This document shows, in pieces, positions 36,141 through 49,963 of a stretch of DNA of 64,000 nucleotides. Positions within the stretch are counted from its first letter, which is position 1. Every line of letters starts with the position of its first letter. The stretch comes from Megascapheus bottae (lineage: Eukaryota; Chordata; Mammalia; Rodentia; Geomyidae), in assembly GCA_024803745.1 (NCBI GenBank), contig JANJXV010000190.1, positions 1,563,501 through 1,627,500 of the forward strand, written 5' to 3'. A program made the translations under genes and the position numbers. Under the pieces are notes generated by a model. The model was not told where the DNA came from, did no database searches, and worked only from the letters and a program-made list of their open reading frames with translations.

Positions 36141-37044
36141 TAGAAGAGGGGGGGAGGGGGAAATAAGCCACAAAGAGACAGAGCCATCTCAAGTTTGGTG
36201 GGAGTGTGGTCTCGTGTGACTGTGGGATAGAGGCTTCCCAGGTAGGGGAAGGTGTGGTAAGTAGCAGGATGTAGAGCCAATGCCAAGATGGGGAGGGTGT
36301 TAAAGTCTCTCCCTTCCTCTCTAGCTGAGATGTCCCACACAATGCTTCCAGGGAAGGCTGTCCTGGACATGGTGGCCAGTGGGGAGGCCCAGTCGGGACC
36401 TTGACAGTCATTACCATCCTCAAGTCCCCTCTCAGGGAGGTCACTGCACAGAGCCCACCAGAAACTCAAGACTGATTTCTACTGACACACTGTATGCCAG
36501 CTGATATGCCACTCTTTCTTTTATGAGTAACTCATTTCTTTCTGCTTCATAAAACAGGGAGTTAGAAGGATAATTATTTGGACGCCTGGAGGGAAGAGCT
36601 GAACCTGCAGCCAGTGTGGGGTTGATACATATCCCACAGTCCTGGGACAAAGCTGAGTTTTCTCCTTTGGTTTTTTTCCCCATTGCTGATGTACTGAAAG
36701 TCAAACACCTGCTTGGAAATGGGATGTGCCCACTGCTCTGGGGACTAAGGTTATTCCCAAAGCCCTTGGCTAAGGCACCTCACTAGAGGAATCTGATATA
36801 CAGGGAAGAGGTGCTTGCAGAGTACCTCGCCTGGATCAACCCAGCCCGCCCTCTGGACCATCCAGCCCAGTCCTTCATCTTCTACCAGACATTCTGTCAT
36901 ATTAAGATCAAGGCGGGAAGGCTTAGCTCTTGCTAAGTGTTCCACACGGCGTCAGTGTCACCTGGCACTCTCCACATTCCCCTAGAACCCAGCTCTCCCT
37001 CTGTCATCTGTCTGCAGTACATCCTTGAGGCCCACTTGTCACGA

Positions 37045-37155
37045 TAGGGCGTGACGTGGTACTGCAATCCCAGATACTTAGGGACAGTGGTTGTTTGAGC
37101 CTGGCCTGGGAAAAATTACATGAGATACTATAGCCCTTCCCCCACCCCCAAAATA
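37045..37155 (+). mobile_element. B1-like SINE fragment, plus strand
   Basis: 'gtggtactgcaatcccagat' and 'gagcctggcctgggaaaaat' are diverged 7SL-type blocks. Confidence 0.5.
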
Positions 37156-37972
37156 TCCAAAGGACTGCAGGCAGAATGCTGCACACGCAGAGGCAATGCC
37201 AGTTTCCAGAGGGTGGTGGGGTGGTGTAGAAATATTGGGTGTAAGGCAGAAGGCAAGGGCATACCAAATCTTGGTGCTATTTTTTTCAATGTCCTATGCA
37301 TCTTCAATTGTTTCAAAAAAAATCAAACTACATACAAACAGAATGGAAAACAAAATGCCAAGTTGCCCCGAAGTAAGAGGAACATTTGGTGTGTTCAATG
37401 AACCAGAGTGGCCGAGGAGGAGGGGGATAAGGACTACGAGGGAAAAGACAGAAAGGGGAGGACGGCGTGTCTGGAGAAGCTGGATCACAAGAGGACAGGA
37501 AATGGTGATGAGAACAGAGAGCCACGGCAGGCAAGCAAGAGAGGGACGGGATTGCTATTGAAATCTCATGCATTTGTAGACGTGCTCTTGGCAACTTACT
37601 AACCCCATTGGGGGCAGAAGAGGAACAGATAAAGTACTTTGTGACTGTTAAAGTTCCATACCCAGAGAAACTTAAGGTCAACCTGTCCTACAGGTGGACG
37701 TATCAACTACAGAAAAACAAGCTGACTTCAACCAGGGGCCATTATTTTTTCTCACAGCACCTAATACTGAAGTCATAACAAGGAATACATATTTTATAGG
37801 AATCCCCCCACCCCACCCCATTTGCTCTAAGTACTACTTTAATTTTGAATTGCAGGCAGGGTGAGCTATTACCTATGACTAATTTTCAATGCCTGGGTCT
37901 GTCAGGGATTTGTTTGGGTTCAGAGTAAAAGATTAATTAAAACTAAGTCATGGGGAGGTTTCTCATGAAATC

Positions 37973-37974
<2 letters not shown>

Positions 37975-38022
<48 letters not shown>
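37975..38022. repeat. GT microsatellite
   Basis: A pure (GT)n run of about 48 bp. Confidence 0.93.
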
Positions 38023-38024
<2 letters not shown>

Positions 38025-38224
38025 GAAAAAAACTTTACCTGGTCATTAAAAGGAAAACCCTGCTGTCCACCGGGCGCTGTTTCTGCCGATGTGTCCTTGG
38101 TCTAGAAAGGCAGTGGGAAAAGCAGCTAAGAATTGAAGACAAGTTCAATTCTTCAACTTAGTTCAAGCCAGGTCCCTCTCAGCCCCAAGCTGGCATCTGC
38201 AGGCACTGGCAGACTCCACAGCAG

Positions 38225-38430
38225 GAGGTCCATAATGGGGAAGATTCCACATTAATTAAGGACAGTCAGTCACTATGCAGGGAGGGAGAAGCTTATTAGA
38301 GACCCAGAACCATGAGATCGGCCATAAATTGCTCAGAGGCATGACCAAGGGGGTAAAATCCAATAATCCATTTATGACTTTAAATAAATCTGGCTGCAAC
38401 GAAAGCCCCTCTGAATTTACACACCTAGAC
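38225..38430. promoter_or_regulatory. Candidate conserved non-coding block
   Basis: ACATTAATTAAGGACAG, CCATAAATTGC and CCATTTATGACTTTAAATAA occur in unique sequence. Confidence 0.27.
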
Positions 38431-39182
38431 TACTCACAGCCACTGCCCCCACCCTCTGCAGGGGTCCATCCCACCAGGCTGGTGTCGGCCTTGCTCACAT
38501 CTCAGAGAATTAACCAGGGTCAAGCAGTCAATACCACATTATCTCCTTCCCTGAAGTTGTTTACACTGCTCGAAAAGACTCACTTCCAGCCAGAGCAAAG
38601 CGGATGAGAGAGGTTGGCTGGTCTAGTCCCTGAGAACAGACCCTTTTGACAACTGAATTCTGAAAGTTCCAATGGGCCAAAACAAATATCTAAACGTGAT
38701 AATTAGAAAGAAAGGAAAACAAACAGGAAAGATGACCTAGCAGAATGGCACCTTCACCCTGGTCTAGTCCTGATCCAGTGATTCACAGATTAATCTCTAC
38801 CAGACACTCTTCTATGTCTGTTTATCTGGTCTCTGTTAAGAGAAAAACAAAACAGCATGAATTCTTTACCTTCTCCACCTTTCCCCCCTCACGGACTTAG
38901 TAAAATCAGCACCAGGAGGCTGGGCTAATCCTTTCAGGGCTAATCCAGCATGCTCTCTATGACGATGACTAGGAGTGGCTTTGTGCTAGAGGAAGACCAG
39001 TGAGGCAGGAAGGCAGCAAGATTCGGGGTAAGCTCCCTCATTGTCCACAGAAAGCCCTGCACAGCTAGTCTCCACTCAAGCCATGAGAAATCAAGCATGC
39101 ACCCCAAATACCGTACACTTCTCTCTTGTAACCATGAGAACAGCAGTTCAGGATGAAGATAGCCCCAGGATGCTGGGCACGC

Positions 39183-39208
39183 ACAGACAGACAGACAGAC
39201 AGACAGAC
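39183..39208. repeat. CAGA tetranucleotide repeat
   Basis: About six copies of CAGA. Confidence 0.85.
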
Positions 39209-39894
39209 ATGGGCCATTAAAGGGAACAACAGGCCACACACATCAATTAACCAGGCCATCCCTCCACTTCTAAAGTTGGTGTCCTTATGACATTTCCTTG
39301 CCACTGAAACCAGACTGAGTTAAAGTCAGTCCAATACAGCCTGATTATGAAACCCGGAGGGCCGACCTCCAGCACCATCTCCTCAGGCAAATGTTCTCAG
39401 AGACCCAGCAATGAAGGCTTGGGGCCCAAGAAGTGTGGGAAGCAGAGGAGCCACTGGGGAAGATCAGAGCTGGTAGGCTGGGTGCTCTGACATCCTGGCC
39501 CAAGGCGTGGCCACCTCAGTGGGGAGGGGGTGTCCCTGGAACTTTCCAGCGCAGAGGGGTGGGCGGAGGGAAGCACAGCCAAACAGCACCTGGGGTATGA
39601 GGTCAGAGACAGACACTGAAGCGCAGGTGTTGTTGGGAGCTGGGAGCAGGTCTGGATTTATAAATGGGCGTCGCGAGAAGAGATGGCACCGGGCTGGCCA
39701 CCCACCACACACCTGTTTGCAGCCTCCTGGGCTGAGGGCGGCAGACGTGGATTTATTCCAGGGATGGCTCTCACTCCCCCACCTCCCCACAAGACGCCTC
39801 GGCAACCCCATTTCTTGAGGTGAATGGCTGCGGTTTCTACTGCTCTGCAAAAGCCAAGAGGGGTCGCCATTTTCTTTCCTTCTGATTCCCCAGG

Positions 39895-40240
39895 AGACCC
39901 GATCGTCTGATTACTCTTTGGAAATACTCTATGCCAAATGAAATCCGAGTGAGGTCATTAATTATGAAAATTCACAATGCATAATTATAATAATTACTCT
40001 GATCACATAAACATTGCACCGCCATGAATAATTTAATATGAATTGTGCTTTGGAGAGCATGGCAATTAAAATAAAACCCAGGGAGGTGACAGGGAAGATG
40101 CGCAGAATGGAGACTCCAGCTTGTTTCAGGGGACACTGGATTGTCACTAGAATATTTGTCCCTTCTGCTGGAGAATTATCGCAGGCCTTAAGAGGCCGAG
40201 TAACACAGGAGACAATGAGATACCTGAGGGTTTAGAAATG
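39895..40240. promoter_or_regulatory. Candidate conserved enhancer-like block
   Basis: Dense homeodomain- and POU-type sequence: GTCATTAATTATGAAAATTC, ATGCATAATTATAATAATTA and GAATAATTTAATATGAATTG. No repeat is visible. Confidence 0.36.
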
Positions 40241-41149
40241 GGCTCCACTTGTGAGGATGGAGATGAAGAGCTCAGAGGAAAGATGTTTCTTCTCTTAAAT
40301 AAGACAAGTTCATGCCTTTCCTCTCACCTCTTATCCAAGAAAGAGTGGGGGGGGGGTCAGGGAGGGAGGGAAGAAGGAAGGAAAGGAAAGGAAAAAGAGA
40401 GAAAAAAGAAGGAAAGAGAAGGCAACGCCCAGGTGTCCTCACATTCTCTGAAATTGTCTGTGGTGCCAGAACCAGAAGTCAGCGGGAATTCCCTGGTCTC
40501 TTTATTTCATGGTGCAAATTAACAAGCAAAAGTGCAGGGTGGTAGGAATTACATTTTTCATTGAAGACAACATACAAAACCTATTTACCCCAGGACTTTT
40601 ATGAGCCATCACCGAGTTTTTATATACTCGCTTACTTAGTAAATCTGAGAATAAGCAGCACAAAACAGCCTTCCCAGTTTTTAGGGAGCTAAATTACCCT
40701 GGAATCCCCAAAACGGAAGCCTATCTTGGGAGATCAGAGAAGTAGCTTCGATCTAGAGGTTTTATCATAATCCTTGCTCTCAGGGAATAAATCAGGAGTC
40801 AAATTTAACCCAGGCCCTCACTGTTCACAAAAAGCCAACCTGGAATCATGCATACAGGCTTCCACACTGTCCAAAATCAAGGCCTCTTGTCAAGCGAGAC
40901 TTTATACTGCACACTGGACACAAGCTCAGACTCAACATGCGCACCCACCACTGGCAGTGTGCCCAGAATAGTTTCCGATGTATTCTACGTAGAGTTGGCT
41001 TCACTGCGTTTCATGATCTGCACAAGTCTTACAATTTTCCAGGCATTACAAAGTTGTCAGCTGTACGCCTACCACTGCCCTAGGTGCGAAGGTTTCCATA
41101 TGGCCAGTGAAGACAAAAATCTGTACCCTTACAGCCCAGTAGGGAGAGT

Positions 41150-41240
41150 TGTAAGACACCTGCATCCTAGACCTCGGAAGGCCAAAACGGGAGGATTACG
41201 AGTATGAGGCCCAAGGCTATACGGAAAGGCTGAGTGACTG
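41150..41240 (+). mobile_element. Old B1-like monomer, plus strand
   Basis: 'gcatcctagacctcggaagg', 'gggaggattacgagtatgag' and 'gcccaaggctatac' follow the order of a B1 monomer with heavy divergence. Confidence 0.5.
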
Positions 41241-41363
41241 ACTAATTGCTTAGAGTCCAATGTCTAGACTCTGCTTAGTGAGGATGGGAATTGCTAGAAT
41301 TTCCCCGCAGACAGAGGCTGATCCTACACAACAACTCATTCTGTCATCATTGGTGGTCCCCTC

Positions 41364-41449
41364 CGCCTCTACATCAACCTGTTACAACTCCCTTTACTCC
41401 CTATCGGTCTGCCTCTACATCAACCTGTTACAACTCCCTATCGGTCTGT
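41364..41449. repeat. 46-bp tandem duplication
   Basis: CCTCTACATCAACCTGTTAC occurs at 41366 and again at 41412, with matching flanks (ACAACTCCCT, TCGGTCTG). The surrounding sequence is CT-rich. Confidence 0.75.
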
Positions 41450-42079
41450 ATTTAGCCATCTATTGTCTATCTTCCTTCCTACCCACTATCCCATAGTGGA
41501 GCACCCACCTGATTACCTGCCTGCCCTCCTTTCTAGCTATCTGCCACACATGCCAGATTCCATCACTGAGCTTATGTCCTTAGCCCTTCCCATTCAGAAT
41601 TCCAGGAAACCATTCTCCCGTCTTTCCTGGAAACCTTCCTTCGATATTCTAACAGAAGATGCAATCTGGAGATTCAAATTATGGGGGGGGGGAATGTCTG
41701 ATATCAGATCTGCCAGTCCCATCTGCACCTGGGCCCCAGGCCAGGGCTTAGCCAGGGGCACGTTGGGAGATAACGCTGCCTGGAAGACCAGAGGGCCCTT
41801 AAATATGCTATCAGTTATGTATTTATCTTGATGTTTTTTGGGGGGAGTAGGACGCAATTAGTATGTAAAACAGCAAGCTTCATGGAAATGATGGCTTAGG
41901 GCCAAGCTCAGATGAAAAGCAAAGATTTGAAGAGGAGAAAAGACTGCTACTAAGTGAGAAGCGGTTCAGGTGACAGGCAGACATGGTAGGCATCGCTGAG
42001 CATAGCTCAGGGTGGGCGGAAAATTAGAGAATGCTGATTAGAACAGTAGTTGTAATTTTTCCTGCTTGGAGATGAGAAC

Positions 42080-45000
42080 TGTAAACACACCTCTTGAGTA
42101 CATGTCCTAATTTTTAGAATACTCTTTCAAATTTGGGGGGCGGAGGCGTTGGCACGTGTGTGTATGTGTGTGTTTATGAGTGTGTGCAAGTGTATGTTCA
42201 TGTCTGTGAGTCTACAAGTGTTTGCCTGTGTGCAAGCAGCATGGATAAACATTTTCTCCAGAGGGGAAAAGCCACTTGTTCACATACGGTGCAGCTGGGA
42301 GGCATGAGTCCCCAGCAGAGGCTCGCCAGACCACCCACAGGCCCAGCGGCCAGACCTCCAGCAAGCCCACCAGTGGAAAGGCTGCGCCCCCTCCAGCAGG
42401 GTGCTGACCTGCACTGACTCTTGTTGGAATCCTGCCTCATCTCCGTGGTGCTTTCTAGGGAATGGGGACAAGGTATCCTTACAGAGGCCAGGCCAGGACA
42501 TGGCCGCACCAAACACCTGTCCCAGGGCTCTCTCAGTCACAAAAGTACCAGGGAGAAGAGCCAAGCACAGGAGGAGTCAAGCACATTGTGGCTGGGATAG
42601 CCTCAGACAGGAGGGCGGGGGGAGGGAAAAGGGCTCCCTATCAGCAGGTCTGTTGGCTGCCGTCCAGATATTACAGGTAAGATAGGACCCTGCAGTGATC
42701 CTAAGGGACGTGGGTGTCAGTCATATCACGGGACACCAACCAGCCAAGCTCAGGCCTCGTCTGTTCAGAAGAGCCTGGTGAACTTTAATCAGAACCACTA
42801 AATACAGGGGGAGACCCTGCCCCAAATGCTGGACCAAGAAAAACCGCATCTACTTTTGTGATAAATGACATTAACCAGGAACTGACAACATTTGAATAAA
42901 ACAAGTAGAGAAGTAGTGCTATCATGGTAATTAGTTTCTTGATTTTGATCACTGTCAGGTTAGGTGAGAGAAAAGTCCACCCTGCCTTGTACCAAGCATT
43001 TAGCTTCTTCATAACAAATAGTCAAGATAATGGTGCTCTCTCACTCAGGACAGATAAGATAGATCAGAGAGATGACAGCTAAATGTATAGACAGACAGAC
43101 AAAAGATGAGCAGATAAGCAACCTAGGGAACGAGAAAAAGAAAAACACTTGCTAATTTGGGAGAAAGAGGGTGCAAAATGCATGAAAATCTTTGCGATTT
43201 TCTTTTGCAACTTCTCCAAGTAAAACATCCACAAGAATATTTTGATGTGGGAAGTTCTTAATACACAGCAGGCAACATTAGCAACCATCATTCTTCATAC
43301 ACCCAGGGGATATTTGGCAATCGAGGGAGTCATTTCTGTTTGTAACTGAGGCCAGGGGAGGGTGTGTGCGCTCCAGGAAAGTTGTCCTACACAAGACCCT
43401 GACCCCATGTCCAATACCACAACAGCACTGGGGTTTGAGAAACGCTCATGCAGAACTTGGAAGGAGAAAGGACAAGACCGCTCACAGATCACCAAGCCAG
43501 GCTGTTCTCAGGAAGCTGTGGAGGGACTTCCAGAAGCAGTGTGATTCCAGAGAGATAACACAGTCCTTCTCTGCCCTCACTCCTCTCTCTCTTCAGCACC
43601 CTTGCTGCCCGCCCTTCCCTGCCAAGGACACTGTCCTATTCAGTGGAAATGAGTTTGCTAGCATTCCTCTCTTCTGATACTAACATATCCCTCTCTGAGA
43701 AGGCTCTTCTCCCAGTTCCAGCCATGCAGATTGGATTCAAACTGCCATGTTCTTGCAGCTCTCACTGCTATGACCCAGAGTGAGTGCCCAGCCTGGGCCA
43801 TCTCGTCGTCTCTCCCTCCCACTCACATTTAGTACTCATTACCTCCCACTCATGTTTGGTACTCAACGGCAGAGGCAAGAATCCCTGGCTCTGTCTGTGG
43901 CGTGGTCCTGCAGTATCTCTCAGTAATGAGCACATCTAGACTCAAGATGTTGAGTTTAAAGACCATTATCCACTAAAAGCAACTAAAAGCAACTAAGTGG
44001 ACCACTGATCTGGGGCAGGAAAGGGCCAGATGAGCCTGGAAGATCTCAAATCTAGAATTAAAGACTCATGAGGACGTAACGCCACGACAAAACAGTTATT
44101 GCAAAATGGCCAAATTCTGGATGTCCTCAAGTATCAAAATAATCAAGTACGGTGATGAGATGTGAGCCAGAGTATGTGGCTTGCCCATCCCAGCACCCTT
44201 CACGATTCTGACACATCGTAGGAACTGCGCAGAGCCTCCACACACCTTCCTTACGTGCTCTGTGAGCAGTGCCTGAGGCAGTGAGGGTGCCTCATGGGAG
44301 GCAAGCTGACAAACAACACTTTCATTCAAGTGACCAAAGAGAACACCAGTAAAATGTTGATCTGTTTAAATCTGTGTACCCCGATGAATGGCAAAGACAA
44401 GAAGAGATGCCATGCCCGGGGCATGCCTGCCAGACGCAGAGGCTGGGTCTAAGGCAGAAACGCCGGGCACCTACAAAGGGAGCCAGTGTCAAGGACGTGA
44501 CTCTGAAAGATGGTGGAAAATCAAGAACCCTGATGAGTGGACACCACACAGGACTTTTGCTATGGAAGAGAATTGGAATGACAGAAAATAGCAAATTGAG
44601 GACAGGGAGCGTTGTCCCCAACTCTGACCATACACTGGGGCTTGGTAAAAGAAAAGGAAGAAAGAAGGAAAGAAAGAATTCAGAAACAAGCATCATCCAT
44701 TTCAACCAGGAATCCTGATGAAAGAAACTTTTGCATCTATTTAAATTTGTTTTAGCACGTGTAAGTGTACTGAAGCCTGTAAAAATCACAAAGGATCGGG
44801 CATCTTCCATTATGTACAGGTGACGAAGGCTCAACAAGAAAGAATCAGACATCAGTAGGTCAAGTTTCCTTAATAAAGAGATGACTGATGGAGGCAATAA
44901 AAAAAAAATTGAGGCTGAGTCCCTGAAGATCAGACAGCTAGGGATCTCATCTTCATTAGAAGTGAGAGAGGACAGGCTGAGCTCTGTGGGAGCTGGAATG

Positions 45001-46770
45001 CTGCATGGGTCTCCCCAAAGTAATTAAGAGGGGCAGAGACATAGACAGAAATCCACCCAACCAGGGAGCAACTGAGGAACGAAGGCTCAGCCTCTCCCTC
45101 TCCATAGCACCAGTCTCCGGTTAGCTCCTCCATTGGTCAGCTGCGATGCTCGTCAGAAGCCACAGGAGGCAGAGGCTGCCACAGGCGCAGCTTAGCCTTC
45201 CGGCATGCCGAGCAGGAGGTGAAGGGCAATGATATGCAGAATGTGGAAACGAGGGGGGAAAGGCAAAGGTCGCACAGCTCGCTTACTCTCGCCTGTGACC
45301 TTTCTCGCCTAAGTCTGTGAGTCATGTTCCCCAGACCCACTGACATCCACGCTGCCGCCGAGGCTCAAGGAGGAGTGCAGTGAATTGTCCAGGGCCCCAC
45401 AGCACCGCAGGGGTGCGTGTGAGTCAGACAACGTGACCACCACGCCTGATTCTTGTCCCCAGTTTGGGCCTTGCAGGGACAGCCAGAGCCTGAGTCACCC
45501 AAACCAGCCCCGTTCCTGTCTCCGTGTGGATCTCTTCCAGATGGCGCTCAGGCTTTTCTCTTGCCCCTACCAAGATCTGCTTTGTTGTCAGGAATGCGGG
45601 CAGTAACACTGCATGTCCCATGTCTGGGCAGGGGTGACACAGACACAACCAGAAACACACACCTCCTGGGGGCAGGCTTGCCCCAAGCATCTGCAGCCCA
45701 CCCCAGGAGGCAGAGAGCTCTGTCCTCTTCTGATGAGGCACAGTTCCTCAGAAGCCAGTACAGCTGGCCCCACAGCCAAGGAGACTCCTTTCTCAGATGC
45801 CTGGAAGGGAATATTTGAGCCCTCAAGACTGTAATCCTAGCACTCCTGGAGCCCTCGTAAAAGCTAAAAATACACCAGCACTGTATTAAGCAAAATGAGC
45901 CATGCAAAGAAATCACACATTGGTCTCAGTGTTGTAAGGAGACCCCTGGATGGGGCCACACTGACGCTTCTATGGGTTCCTCGTTGTCTCCAAAGACAAC
46001 CATTACAGGTCACTGCCTGTCCCTCCCGTGAGCCTCGTCCTTAGTTGCTAGGCTGATGGCAGAGGCTAGGATGCTTTTTGACTGTTGGCAGAGGAATGCG
46101 TCTTTGCCTTGTGTGGCCTCCCTGGGAGGGGCTAGCCCTGGGGAGCCATGGTCTTCAGGGAGGAGTGTTCCCTGAAAAAAAGTCAGAGACGATTTGGAAA
46201 GGTAGCAGGCTTCTGGGGGCCTCTTTCTACAAGTCTGGTGGGACTGAAGGATCTCAGCATTGGGTCTCTAGCTCCCTGGTCTGAGCCCAAAGGCCTGGAA
46301 CTCCTCAAAATCACCTTGGCCCTCTGGATGTGGCCAACTCAGCACACGGGCCCTCTACATCGTGGAGGATAAGGCCTGCCACAGCAGGTGCTCGTCTGCT
46401 CCAAAACCACCCCTGGAAACCTCTACAGTGTGTCAGCCGGGGTAGTCCAGAGCCATGACTCAGCCATACTGACACATGAAGCTAGCTGTCCACAGTGGAG
46501 AGCACAAGATGGGCACCTGTAAGAAGCGGACACTGGAGACCAGTCACCTCCACCAGCTGTGAGCTGGGGAGACCGCTCTAGCAGAGCCACCACCAGCAGC
46601 CAGCCCCACCCCCAAGTCCCCAAGCACTCCAGGGACAGGCTGGGGATGGGGGGAGAACCAGAGGCCAGACCGTGGCCGGCAGAACCACATGGCAGATCCC
46701 AGGGGCAACCCAACATTTTTGTCAACGCCACAGGAGTGCCAGAGATGAAAACGTTTGAATCTGAAGACAA
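42080..46770. other. Intronic sequence with only small simple repeats
   Basis: GT-rich at 42155-42235, a GACA run at 43087-43101 and a GGAAA-rich stretch at 44643-44685. The rest is unique and unrecognised. Confidence 0.45.
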
Positions 46771-46779
46771 ATGAGAAGA

Positions 46780-46990
46780 CTCTGCTCTCTGAGTCAATTC
46801 ATTAATGAAACAGTAACCTCGGGCTGTGTACTGACCCAAAATATTTACATAAATTGCAGGGAGAAAAAGCACATCGCCACTCAGGAAGCAGCAGAGGCGA
46901 AATAAAGCCAGAGCAGAACAAATCGCCCGAGATGAAAACTCCCCCGGCGAGCGTGAGGCTCACGATCAGGGTTCCAGAGAGGAGCTGTGG
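46780..46990. promoter_or_regulatory. Candidate conserved non-coding block with some CpG
   Basis: TCAATTCATTAATGAAACAG and AATATTTACATAAATTGCAG are followed by a CpG-containing stretch (CCCCCGGCGAGCGTG). Unique sequence about 6.4 kb inside the intron from exon 1. Confidence 0.3.
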
Positions 46991-47257
46991 AGCCTGGCTT
47001 ACCAAGCCAGGCTACAGGAGCCCTGGGTGTAAGGGAATGTTCCCCTGGCCTCTCACTGGCCATGCACGGTCAGTGGGAGAGAAAACCACTGCCCCAGGGG
47101 CAGGACCACGGTCAGGGATGGGGCGGAGAGTGGAAGGAGGAGCGGCAGGTGAAGTGGGAGATGCCCTGTGGGGTGGAGGCCAGGCCTGGAGACAGGAAGA
47201 CGCTGACCAATTGACCCTGCAGGAGCAGGAGAACAAGTGGACTACCGTCCATCCCCC

Positions 47258-47272
47258 CAGCCAGGGGGCGCT
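47258..47272 (+). promoter_or_regulatory. Partial CTCF-like motif in the intron
   Basis: CAGCCAGGGGGCGCT keeps the strong GGGGGCGCT half of the CTCF motif but has two mismatches in the CCA part. It points right, toward exon 1. The call is weak on its own. Confidence 0.22.
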
Positions 47273-48159
47273 CCTCCAACTCTGAGTGTGACCTGTTGCA
47301 CATCTGCCCTCTACTTCAGATAAAACCATGCTTGCCTTTGAGCACTGTAATGCTGGAGTTCCTTCCACTCTAGTGGTTGCCATGGATTCGGCCACCCTCC
47401 TCCTGCTCTCCTCTCCCCTCTCCTGCTGGCCCCGCCCCACCCCGCCCTCCCAGACTTGGCCAATTGGAAAATTCTGCTCTCTGCACACTGGAGCCTCCAG
47501 CTGTCCTTGGGACCACAAGCTCTCAATCCCCTGTCACCTCTTCAGATAGCCCTAAGGTGCCTCCACCGCTAACAACCCAGGGTTTCTGACGAGGTCATCC
47601 GGGAACTGGCAGCACGGGGGCTCAGAACTGAGCTCTGTTCCCAATCTGCCCACAAGTGACGGCTCACCACCCGGTGCATGGGACAAAAGAGCTGAAGAAG
47701 GAAGTGGACCTGGCTAGAGTGTTCTTTTCCAAAGCTTCGGGTGGCTGTGGTCCCAACCCGCCTGTCTGCACGTGTGAACTCAATGGCCCTAGCACAGCAC
47801 GACAGGAAAAGGAACGTACACTGCAGAAGGCAGGAAACCCGTCTTGCTAGAAGAGGGGCTTAACCTTTTCGTCTTGGAAATTCTGCTCACTCCGACGCCA
47901 CCCAGGCCACCATCACCTTCCTTCTCCTCTTGACAGCAGCAACTGCCAAATCCCTAGGGTGCATAAACAGAATGACTGGGTGCTAGGTCTGGAAGACAAG
48001 AGAGTCCTTCATGAACAGAAACAATTGCAAGGGCACCACACATCAAAACACCTATAAGCCCACTGAGTATGAATCTCACTCTCTTTTAAACAAATCTCTA
48101 GCTGGAAAGGGTTTAGCCATATCTATGGTGTGTCAGGACATGCTCTTGAGAACAATCTT

Positions 48160-48420
48160 ATTTAGAGGGGAAAAAAATGAATCAGAGGCAGATTCCTTTT
48201 TATACACCTTACAAAGCCCTGTAATGTAATTTGAAGATACACTTTGATCAATTAAAGATGCATTTTGTAAACCTTACAGCACTGACTAAAATTTAATAGG
48301 AAGTACAAATAATGAGCCAACAGGGGAGATGACATGGAATCATTAAAAATTCCTAATGGAAAAGCCGCAGAAACAGAGCAGGGGGAATGATAAGAACAGA
48401 TGGAGCAAGGGGTAAAAAAT
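48160..48420. promoter_or_regulatory. Candidate conserved enhancer-like block
   Basis: Repeat-free AT-rich sequence with CACTTTGATCAATTAAAG (TCF/LEF plus homeodomain), TAAAATTTAATAGG and ACAAATAATGAGCC. Confidence 0.33.
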
Positions 48421-49129
48421 GAGCAAAATGTTAGGTCCTGACTAAGCCTCTGAATACTCACATTACACATACATGGCCTAAACAACACGGTTAAATGGAC
48501 AGAGATTATCGGAGGCAACAAACCAGTGAAACCCAAAGGCATTCGCTCGGCAGTCCACACTACAGGAAGACACTGACTAAAAAGGAAAAGACACTGTAGA
48601 ATGGGCTCCGATCAAAAGAATGCTGAGGTGGCATTGTTAACAGATGGAGCGGGCTTCCTTTCCACGGCAAGACCAAAGGGAGATGTTACACCATCATTGG
48701 AGCGTGACTCAACAGAAGTACATAACTGCCCTGAGCACGAAACGGCTTAGAGCAGTATACCAGAGCCAGAGCCACAGTTGACAAGACTGGAATAACAAAG
48801 CCACAACTTAGCTGGACCTTTCAGTGCTCTGAGAAGGGCTGGTCTGACCACTGACAAGCGATTGGGCCATGCCTACCTACTACGTTCTGGAGGAAGGCCA
48901 AGATTTCTTCCAGCAAAATCACACTGATCTTAACTTCAGTTCAAGCTCTGGCAGCAGAGACGAAAGCTGCACAGGGTATGGTGCCTTTCCCATGGCATTA
49001 GGAAGAAAAGAAAAGGCAGAAGTCCTGGGAGGAGACTAAATCACCAGTCATCCGTGATTCAGGGGAGATTTTATAACCTTTCATACCCTCATTGGGCTAT
49101 GTTTGCATGAGTCTGTGCTTTGTGTCAAA

Positions 49130-49345
49130 CTCAGAAGTACATTCGTGGAAGGAAAGATTTTATTGTATGCAATTCTACCTTCATAAAGCCGACTTTTATG
49201 CAAAATAGATTGCTGTGATAAAATCATCAATCTGATGCTGAAATTTGCCCATTAATTCAGAAATACTCCCCTTCCTTGCAATTAACATACTTAAGACGCC
49301 TCTTTTACGAGCCTCTCTTTTCCCGTCTATGGATATAAGTCTAAT
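49130..49345. promoter_or_regulatory. Candidate conserved non-coding block
   Basis: AAAATCATCAATCTGATGCTG, GCCCATTAATTCAG and TTGCAATTAACATAC occur in unique sequence about 4 kb inside the intron. Confidence 0.3.
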
Positions 49346-49767
49346 AAAAAGACAGGGGCTTAGACCCCCCCCCACCCCCCTGCTCAGGAGGTGCTAACTA
49401 GTTGCATAATGAGAGTTTTAAGCTCTCCCTTGCCCGAATGGAGCCACCGAGGGGGGACTAGAGCTCAGGGGACCTAGAGAATGAACAAGAGACAGAACAA
49501 TCTCAGCTGACCAAGGGAAGCTACAGCCAGGTGAGCAGAGGACTGAGAAGCCTGGGTAGACACCGCCTCCAGAAGTGCACAGGAACGGGATGGGGTGGGG
49601 ATGTCCGGGCCCAGGGGACGTGGAGATCCCCATCGCTTGTCAGAACAAAGGACAGTATTGACCTGGGCATCTCAAGAGCTGCCGAAGAGCGTCTGATGCC
49701 ACTCTTTTGTGCGGTGCCTAGCAGACCAGGAACAGAACCACCTTAATCAACACGTAAAAATAGCACA

Positions 49768-49963
49768 TAGGGGCCTGGAGTCTGGCCTAGTGGTAGTGAT
49801 CGCCTCGCATGCACGAAGACCCAGATTCGATTCCTCAGTAATAGAAAAAGAGCCAGCAGTGGTGCTGAGGCTCAAGTGGTAGAGCTCTAGCCTTGAGAAA
49901 GCCCAAGGGCAGTGCTCAGGCCCTGAGCTCAAGCCCAGGACTGGCAAAAAAAAAAAAAAGAGG
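49768..49963 (+). mobile_element. tRNA-derived ID-like SINE, plus strand, with A tail
   Basis: 'gcctagtggtagtgatcgcc', GATTCGATTCC (B box) and 'gtggtgctgaggctcaagtg' are present, and it ends in about 14 A. It is one of the best preserved copies in the window. Confidence 0.85.
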
